A DNA stretch of 64,000 nt from RUG14130 sp045598325 (GTDB lineage Bacteria; Bacillota; Clostridia; Christensenellales; Aristaeellaceae), in assembly GCA_045598325.1 (NCBI GenBank), contig JAZLLT010000105.1:1-64000 (forward strand), in the 5' to 3' direction. Each line of letters begins with the position of its first letter. Position 1 is the first letter of the stretch. Made by a program: the position numbers and the translations under genes. A model generated the notes under the pieces. The model was given only the letters and a program-made list of their open reading frames with translations, searched no databases and was not told where the DNA came from. Below are positions 57,373 through 64,000 of the stretch, piece by piece.

Positions 57373-58458
57373 ATGGATTGGATGAACGATTTTATCCTTA
57401 CCCCGGACAACCCGCCCAACAACGGCATTCTGTTTGCCGATCACGAACCCGAAGGGCGCAGCGGGCACATGGGACACGCGCTGGTGGAGTACGCGCCCGG
57501 CAAGGCGCTGGCGTTTTACCCCAACTGCTCCGCCGATGACGGGCGCTGGAACGGACATTCCGGCTTCGGTTGGATGGAGTATAAACGCACCGTGGACGCG
57601 GGCAAGACCTGGTCCGAACCCATCATAGAACCTAACTCCAGGGCGCTGTACGATGCCTGCACCGGGCGCACGCAGATGTGCGAGAAAGCCATCTGCGCGG
57701 ACGACGGCAGCATCATCCTGTTCTACCTCACCTGCGACATGGTGACGAACGGTCACATCTGGGAGCCCTATTTTGAGCCGTATTATGCCGTGAGCAGGGA
57801 TGAAGGCAATTCGTGGAGCGCGCCCAAAGTGTTCGTAAACGAGCCCGGGCGGGTCTACGACGCGGTCAAAAAGGACGGCGTCATCTATGTACTGTTTCTG
57901 GCAAACGAGGAAAAACCCGGCATAGCGCATCTGGAGGAGCATGAATACAGGCTGTATGCGAGCACCGATAACGGAGCGACCTTCACCCTGCGCTCCGTCC
58001 TCCCCTTTGACAGCACCATCAACTGCCTTTACGGCACCATGGCGTTTCTGAACGACGGGCAGCTCATCGTCTACATCTACGACGAGAAGGACGAGCACAA
58101 CCCCAAGTATCTGCTGAGCGCCGATGACGGCTTCACATGGGGTATCAACCGCAGGGCGTTTTTTGAAAAGAAGATCCGCAATCCGCAGCTCGTGTATTTC
58201 GCCGGCAGGTGGTTCATGCACGGGCGCAGCGGCAGTTTCGGTGAAGGCAGAGGACACTTTGTGCTCTACACCTCCGAAGACGCCATCCATTGGGACGAAG
58301 GCACCTACCTGCGCATGCAGAACGCGGGTGCGGGCGGCTACTCCAATAACCTCGTCCTGCACGACCCGGACGGTCCCGCCCGCCTGCTCATCCAAACCTC
58401 CCACGCCTACCGTCAAAACCGCACGAACACAATCATGTGGTGGATTGATGTGAAATAA
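57373..58458 (+). CDS. sialidase-like protein with Asp-box repeats
   Basis: A 361-aa six-bladed beta-propeller of the sialidase/BNR superfamily. Three Asp boxes are visible: SRDEGNSWS, STDNGATFT and SADDGFTWG, plus a looser TVDAGKTWS. GRTQMCEKAICADDGSIIL and RNPQLVYFAGRWFMHGRSG are blade cores. The FRIP arginine motif of true sialidases is not seen and there is no signal peptide, so it may act on another glycoside (for example an unsaturated or rhamnosyl substrate) inside the cell. The start MDWMNDF follows GAGGAG; an earlier in-frame ATG at 57313 is only 12 bp from the -10 box. Confidence 0.7.
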   Translation: MDWMNDFILTPDNPPNNGILFADHEPEGRSGHMGHALVEYAPGKALAFYPNCSADDGRWNGHSGFGWMEYKRTVDAGKTWSEPIIEPNSRALYDACTGRTQMCEKAICADDGSIILFYLTCDMVTNGHIWEPYFEPYYAVSRDEGNSWSAPKVFVNEPGRVYDAVKKDGVIYVLFLANEEKPGIAHLEEHEYRLYASTDNGATFTLRSVLPFDSTINCLYGTMAFLNDGQLIVYIYDEKDEHNPKYLLSADDGFTWGINRRAFFEKKIRNPQLVYFAGRWFMHGRSGSFGEGRGHFVLYTSEDAIHWDEGTYLRMQNAGAGGYSNNLVLHDPDGPARLLIQTSHAYRQNRTNTIMWWIDVK

Positions 58459-58491
58459 ACACAAGCACAGGCATTATTGCCTGTGCTTGTT
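58457..58491. terminator. terminator between the sialidase-like gene and the doc remnant
   Basis: AAACACAAGCACAGGCA-TTAT-TGCCTGTGCTTGTTT, a 15-bp stem. It overlaps the last codons of the doc pseudogene. Confidence 0.85.
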
Positions 58492-58849
58492 TACCCATTT
58501 GAGGAGCGCGGGATAATCCATCGTTCCCGAAGCAACACCGAGACCCGCTTCCACCACATCCTCGTTGGTGCAGTCCATATGGATTCCGTTCACTTCCAGA
58601 AAATCAGCATCACATACACGCCAATATGTTTATTACCGTCCACAAAGGCATGATTGGATATCAGCGTGTAGCCGAGGCAGGTGCCCTTCTCCTCTTTTGT
58701 GGGATAGAGTTCCTCCCGGCGAAGATCCGGAACACACCTTCCAGCGCGCTGTCCAACAGTCTCATATCCCTGATTTCCGCGCTCCCGCCCGTCTCCTCGA
58801 TGAGGAGTTGATAAAGCAGCAGCACCTTTTCCTTTGAAAAGCGGATCAT
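58474..58849 (-). pseudogene. doc: Doc/Fic-type toxin, broken by two 1-nt deletions
   Basis: Joined frames give about 125 aa of a Doc toxin: MIRFSKEKVLLLYQLLIEET, then EELYPTKEEKGTCLGY, HAFVDGNKHIGVYVMLIF (the Fic motif HxFxDGNK) and EVNGIHMDCTNEDVVEAGLG. Frame breaks lie at the CCC run 58715-58717 (one base missing) and at the AAAA run 58600-58603 (one missing). Doc phosphorylates EF-Tu in the phage P1 system; this copy would be inactive as sequenced. Its ATG overlaps the stop of the phd remnant (ATGA), as in intact Phd-Doc operons. Confidence 0.88.
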
Positions 58850-59086
58850 TTTGCCAACTCAATAAACGCGGGACGGAATTTCTTCAAGATGCGTGCCGCG
58901 ATCACATCGTTTTTTTCTTCATCGCTCATCTCAATAAGGTGTGGACTCAATATCGATGAGCACAGATTTGGGTCTGTTGTTCTTGAAAATGACCGCTTCC
59001 CCGTGAGCATCCGCGATGCGGGTGGCACGGGATAAATTCTGATTCGCCTCGGAAGCGGAGATAATGGTGTTTGTGTCGATGGTCAT
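58846..59086 (-). pseudogene. phd: Phd/YefM-type antitoxin, frameshifted
   Basis: The N-terminal part reads MTIDTNTIISASEANQNLSR, then AVIFKNNRPKSVLIDIE, the Phd/YefM DNA-binding fold. A frameshift near 58938-58948 ends that frame at STPY. The other frame continues HLIEMSDEEKNDVIAARILK and FRPAFIELAK, the toxin-neutralising tail. GAGGTGAG precedes ATG 59086. The N-terminal DNA-binding segment may still be made (61-residue-scale product from this frame) and could still repress the promoter. Confidence 0.85.
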
Positions 59087-59104
59087 AATTCTCACCTCAC
59101 AATC

Positions 59105-59133
59105 AATATAGCGCAAAGATAGGTATATTTCAA
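59105..59133 (-). promoter_or_regulatory. promoter of the phd-doc operon
   Basis: Minus strand TTGAAA, 17 bp, TATATT; the -35 box lies in the centre of the palindromic operator. Confidence 0.65.
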
Positions 59134-59142
59134 CCTATCTTT
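59115..59142. promoter_or_regulatory. palindromic operator for Phd autoregulation
   Basis: Perfect 10-bp inverted repeat AAAGATAGGT ... ACCTATCTTT separated by 8 bp and overlapping the phd promoter. Its position and symmetry are as expected for binding of Phd dimers. Confidence 0.7.
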
Positions 59143-59251
59143 GTACCTTTATGTGATAATATGGATTCATCATCTTTCGGCAGGTATGAGTCCGCCTCAA
59201 CCACCGCCCCGGCAGTCCCCACCCCCTCAAGAGGAAAGACTTTTTGCAGAT

Positions 59252-59950
59252 TTACCAGTCGCTGCCCCAATCCGTGCTTCCGCTGTCCCAACTGTCGGAG
59301 GAGGACCAGCTGTCCTGCTCGTCCCAGTCGGATTTGACTTCCTCATAGTAGTATTCGCTTTGAAGGAAGTCTCCCGTGCCGTAGGTGCTGTCATAACTGC
59401 CGCTCACATAGTAGTCGCGCCAGTCGTCCTCCCAATACGGGTCGGTGTAGCAGGGACCCCAGCCGTAGAGCGTGTCGTAAATGAACCAGGAGTTGTGAGA
59501 GTAATAGTAATAATCGCTGCCGTTACGGTAATAGCCGGTGTTCTTGCTGAAGATCATGATCAGCCCCAGCGCCGCGGCGACCGCCGTCGCGATGGCGATG
59601 CCGAAGATCTTCGCCCGCTTCTTTTCCTTCTCGGTCAGTTGCCTGTTGCGGGATTTCTGATTCTGGATTTCCTGACGGAGCCGCGCCAGCAGTTCGCCGA
59701 CGCCATGCGCTTCATCATAGCCCTGATAGCGGACGGCGCGTACGCCCGTGTCCTTGTTTTTATAGACGACCACTTCGCCGTATTCGTTTTTGTAGATGCC
59801 GAAGGCTTTGGGCTCTTTGATGTCCTTGCCGATGAAGAAACGGGTCACTTCCTCGGGCGGCAGGTTGTGGGCTTCGTACCAAGCGGCCAGTTCTTCGATG
59901 GTCTTCGGTTCCTGCGTCATGGGATCGTAAACGACTTGATTTTCTTCCAT
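59252..59950 (-). CDS. hypothetical membrane protein with aromatic/acidic C-terminal tail
   Basis: A 232-aa protein of unknown function. The N-terminal ~75 residues form a small domain also seen in clostridial hypotheticals (KAFGIYKNEYGEVVVYKNKD, RAVRYQGYDEAHGVGELLAR), then a charged helix (NRQLTEKEKKRAKIFG), one transmembrane helix (IAIATAVAAALGLIMIF) and a tail extremely rich in Tyr, Ser, Asp and Trp (GSDYYYYSHNSW, YYYEEVKSDWDEQDSW, ending STDWGSDW). The tail probably lies outside the membrane. GGAGATAGG precedes ATG 59950. Monocistronic. Confidence 0.7.
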   Translation of the reverse strand: MEENQVVYDPMTQEPKTIEELAAWYEAHNLPPEEVTRFFIGKDIKEPKAFGIYKNEYGEVVVYKNKDTGVRAVRYQGYDEAHGVGELLARLRQEIQNQKSRNRQLTEKEKKRAKIFGIAIATAVAAALGLIMIFSKNTGYYRNGSDYYYYSHNSWFIYDTLYGWGPCYTDPYWEDDWRDYYVSGSYDSTYGTGDFLQSEYYYEEVKSDWDEQDSWSSSDSWDSGSTDWGSDW

Positions 59951-59974
59951 TTTCCTATCTCCTTTGCGTCCTTC

Positions 59975-60003
59975 ATTTTACCCTCTCCCACCGTTTTTGT
60001 CAA
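59975..60003 (-). promoter_or_regulatory. promoter of the aromatic-tail membrane protein gene
   Basis: Minus strand TTGACA, 17 bp, TAAAAT. Confidence 0.75.
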
Positions 60004-60037
60004 CAAAAAACAAGCCCCGCATTTTCAGCGGGGCTTG
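60004..60037 (-). terminator. terminator of the hppA-nitroreductase-coiled-coil operon
   Basis: CAAGCCCCGC-ATTTTCA-GCGGGGCTTG; on the minus strand followed by TTTTTTG. Confidence 0.9.
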
Positions 60038-60045
60038 CTTTTCTG

Positions 60046-60207
60046 TCATTCCTCGATGAGGTCGCAGGCTTCGGAAAGTTTGTTGATGACCGCGTTCAGT
60101 TTCTCCGCGAGGTCTTCATAGTCCTCGGAAAGTTCCTCGAGACGGTCCATGATTTCGTACAGGTCTTCCGAAATGCCCGACAGTTCCTTTTTCACGATGT
60201 CATTCAT
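60046..60207 (-). CDS. 53-residue acidic coiled-coil protein
   Basis: A very short protein (53 aa) beginning MNDIVKKELSGISEDLYEIM and continuing as an almost uninterrupted heptad helix rich in Glu, Asp and Leu (RLEELSEDYEDLAEKLNAV), ending ACDLIEE. No family recognised. Its start codon lies 8 bp inside the end of the nitroreductase gene, with GGAGGCGAAAGTC as ribosome site, so it is translationally coupled. It may oligomerise or bind the nitroreductase (inference). The terminator follows directly. Confidence 0.6.
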   Translation of the reverse strand: MNDIVKKELSGISEDLYEIMDRLEELSEDYEDLAEKLNAVINKLSEACDLIEE

Positions 60208-60778
60208 GACTTTCGCCTCCGATGATGAGTTCATTGAGCGTCCGCTTGGGCACATGGTGGATACCGTTTTCGTCCCGGTAATAATCGACGGAGCCATTGG
60301 TGTCCTCGATTATGATCTGTTCGTCCGGCTTGCCCAGCGCCACGATGAGGGCGGGCACGAAGTGGTTATCCAGTTTCAGATCCTCTTTGACCGCGGGATC
60401 GAACGCGCCGATCATACAGCCGCCGAAGCCCTTGCTCAAAGCGGCAAGCAGGATCGTCTGCGCCGCGATGCCCACATCACGGTCCGCTTTCTCGGAAATC
60501 TGCGTATCAATGCAGATCACGATGAACGCCGTGGGGCGGTGCCCCTTGGGCGGCAGTTCCCAATCGGGAAGTTTCGCCGCCCAGCGGGTGCGCGCCTGAA
60601 TGACACGATTCGTCTTTTCGTCGCAGGACAGGAAGTATTTAAGCGGCTGCTTGTTTGCTGCCGAGGGCGCAAGGCGGGCACAGGAGACAAAGTATTTAAG
60701 CGTCTCCGCGTCCACACGGACGCTTTCGTCAAAACTTCTGTAACTGCGGCTCATCGCCACGAATGGCAGGAATTCCAT
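60200..60778 (-). CDS. nitroreductase family protein
   Basis: A 192-aa FMN-dependent oxidoreductase. The typical opening SRSYRSFDESVRVDAETLKY (R-S-x-R-x-F, FMN phosphate binding), LAPSAANKQPLKYFL (the A-P-S-A-x-N-x-Q-P motif) and GIAAQTILLAALSKGFGGCMIGAF, then VALGKPDE. Reduces nitro, quinone or other acceptors with NAD(P)H; natural substrate unknown. AGAGG before ATG 60778, 3 bp after the hppA stop. Overlaps the tiny coiled-coil gene. Confidence 0.88.
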   Translation of the reverse strand: MEFLPFVAMSRSYRSFDESVRVDAETLKYFVSCARLAPSAANKQPLKYFLSCDEKTNRVIQARTRWAAKLPDWELPPKGHRPTAFIVICIDTQISEKADRDVGIAAQTILLAALSKGFGGCMIGAFDPAVKEDLKLDNHFVPALIVALGKPDEQIIIEDTNGSVDYYRDENGIHHVPKRTLNELIIGGESHE

Positions 60779-60781
60779 CGA

Positions 60782-62935
<2,154 letters not shown>

Positions 62936-62981
62936 AGAAGTCTCCCCCTTAGGAAAATGTTGATTTACCCGAAATCCGGGC

Positions 62982-63009
62982 ATTGTAGAAATAATATCAT
63001 AAATGTCAA
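62982..63009 (-). promoter_or_regulatory. promoter of hppA
   Basis: Minus strand TTGACA, 16 bp, TACAAT, immediately after the upstream terminator. Confidence 0.7.
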
Positions 63010-63012
63010 AAA

Positions 63013-63048
63013 AAAGCAAGCGCCTCCCGTTAAGGATACACTTGCTTT
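63013..63048 (-). terminator. terminator of the phosphoribosyltransferase gene
   Basis: On the minus strand AAAGCAAG ... CTTGCTTT (8-bp stem, 20-nt loop) then a run of T. Confidence 0.7.
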
Positions 63049-63066
63049 CCTATTAAAATAGGTTAA

Positions 63067-63627
63067 TTATGCGAGAGGATTTCCCTCGGCGTCGAACAGG
63101 GGCAGTTTCTGCAGGAACTGAATATCCTTGCGGTCCGCGGCTTCGCCCTCGGCGAGGATGGCCATGCGGCCGACGATGTTTCCGCCGCCGGCGGTAACCA
63201 GTTTCTCAAGGGCCTTCAGGGATTCGCCGGTGGAAATGACATCGTCCACGATGAGGACTCTCTTGCCCTTCATGAACTCGGCGTCCGCTCCGTCCAGATA
63301 CAGATGCTGGCGGTGATCGGTGGTGATGGAATCCACTTCCACGCCGAAGATATTCTTCATGTAGAGTTTGGTCGCCTTGCGGGCGAGCAGGTAGCGGTTC
63401 ACGCCTTCCTGGCGCGCCATCTCGTGAGCAAGAGGGATACCCTTGGATTCGGCGGTGATGATGACATCGTGTTCGGGTGCCATGGCGACGAGGCCCTCGG
63501 CGCACTTCACGGTCAGTTCCACATCTCCGAAGATGACGAAACCGGCGATACACAGTTTGTCATTGAGGGGGCAGATGGGCAGGTCTCTTTCGAGTCCGGC
63601 GACTTGGATGCGGTAGTACTCTTTCAT
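63067..63627 (-). CDS. type I phosphoribosyltransferase (adenine PRT-like)
   Basis: A 186-aa PRPP-binding enzyme. The PRPP loop is RVLIVDDVISTGESLKAL (two acidic residues then TGES), and IITAESKGIPLAHEMARQEG is the earlier ligand-binding loop found in Apt-type enzymes. LYLDGADAEFMKGK gives the loop before the strand. It resembles adenine phosphoribosyltransferase and the related uncharacterised phosphoribosyltransferases of clostridia; the base cannot be assigned confidently. GGAGAGAG precedes ATG 63627. Probably in one unit with the deacylase gene 42 bp upstream. Confidence 0.82.
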   Translation of the reverse strand: MKEYYRIQVAGLERDLPICPLNDKLCIAGFVIFGDVELTVKCAEGLVAMAPEHDVIITAESKGIPLAHEMARQEGVNRYLLARKATKLYMKNIFGVEVDSITTDHRQHLYLDGADAEFMKGKRVLIVDDVISTGESLKALEKLVTAGGGNIVGRMAILAEGEAADRKDIQFLQKLPLFDAEGNPLA

Positions 63628-63669
63628 GGTTCTCTCTCCGTTTCTATATGATTCTTAAAGTATGCGACA

Positions 63670-64000
63670 TCACACGCGGGTCAGGTCGCCCGCTTTGATT
63701 CCGACCAGTTCCATCAGCGCCTCCGGCGCCAGCATCACCTGCTCTCCCCTCTGCCCCGCGCTGACCGCGATGGTATCGAGAAGGAGCGCCGTTTCGTCGA
63801 TGAAGGTGGGCAGTTTCTTTTTCATGCCCACGGGGGAACAGCCGCCGCGGATGTAGCCGGTCAGGGGCTGCAGTTCCTTCACATGGATCAGTTCCACCCG
63901 TTTGTTGCCACTGACGGCGGCGCATTTTTTGAGATCCAGTTCCTCAGCGACCGGGATGACGAACACGCAGTAGGGCGTCTTGTCTCCCTTCGCCACGAGG
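63670..64000 (-). CDS. ybaK: Cys-tRNA(Pro)/Cys-tRNA(Cys) deacylase YbaK-like, 5' end outside window
   Basis: The last 110 codons of a YbaK/EbsC-type editing protein (family length about 155-160 aa), which hydrolyses misacylated Cys-tRNA(Pro). TPYCVFVIPVAEELDLKKCA, then ELQPLTGYIRGGCSPVGMKKK (the catalytic-loop GYIRGGCSP-GMKK pattern) and VSAGQRGEQVML are clear. The frame is open to the right edge, so the N-terminus is missing; an internal ATG at 63996 is not the true start. Cytoplasmic. Confidence 0.9.
   Translation of the reverse strand, partial: LVAKGDKTPYCVFVIPVAEELDLKKCAAVSGNKRVELIHVKELQPLTGYIRGGCSPVGMKKKLPTFIDETALLLDTIAVSAGQRGEQVMLAPEALMELVGIKAGDLTRV

Noticed and set aside
57373..58458. 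Calling the Asp-box protein a true exo-sialidase
   Set aside because: The FRIP motif and the arginine triad could not be located, and no sialic acid genes are nearby.

Overview
The window looks like chromosome from an uncultured Firmicute (Clostridia, probably gut or rumen). The reasons are G+C of roughly 55-60%, strong Shine-Dalgarno sites, sigma-A type promoters with mostly 17-bp spacing, LplA/LplB/LplC-type sugar transporters, AraC regulators, FloA/NfeD, a C_GCAxxG_C_C protein, a K+-dependent-type membrane pyrophosphatase and many cytoplasmic glycosidases. A Christensenellales-like host is a guess from the style of the solute-binding proteins (signal peptides without a lipobox), not a demonstrated assignment.

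Layout. 1-4966: housekeeping genes (M16C metalloprotease cut by the window edge, aspartate ammonia-lyase, glycerophosphodiesterase, PPOX-fold protein). 5005-14986: glycan genes read leftward (GH88, YgjV-like protein, a carboxylesterase-GH43 fusion, a TIGR04076 protein, MFS transporter, GH38 mannosidase, membrane protein). 15099-19543: an ABC oligosaccharide importer with a divergent AraC regulator. 19540-30667: an unusual accessory locus with four uroporphyrinogen-decarboxylase-fold paralogues, a nucleoside-hydrolase-like protein with an eroded metal site, a frameshifted MATE exporter and two GH78-type rhamnosidases around a divergent promoter pair. 30737-35155: housekeeping genes (DUF4177-like protein, Xaa-Pro aminopeptidase, MgtC, NfeD-FloA operon).

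35278-50922 is best read as a 15.6-kb genomic island in the 3' end of tRNA-Arg(ACG). The intact tRNA lies at 50923-50996, a 38-nt copy of its 3' half lies at 35278-35315, and an 18-bp repeat occurs near both ends. The island carries a broken HipA-like gene, an operon of FAD oxidoreductase, GH30, GH106-like, GH39-like, GH37 trehalase and a membrane-bound AraC sensor, a second ABC sugar importer, and a polysaccharide deacetylase. No integrase was found. The tetranucleotide AGCT looks more frequent here than in the flanks.

51058-64000: C69 dipeptidase, C_GCAxxG_C_C protein, heterodimeric ABC exporter, sialidase-like protein, a decayed Phd-Doc toxin-antitoxin pair with its palindromic operator, a membrane protein with an aromatic/acidic tail, a tiny coiled-coil protein coupled to a nitroreductase, membrane pyrophosphatase, a phosphoribosyltransferase and the end of a YbaK-type deacylase.

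How it fits together: none of the glycosidases has an export signal, while two complete oligosaccharide importers and two AraC regulators are present. The cell therefore probably imports oligosaccharides (uronate-, rhamnose-, mannose-, xylose/arabinose- and glucose-containing) and degrades them in the cytoplasm. The UroD-fold cluster has no assigned reaction and is the best candidate for an undescribed pathway.
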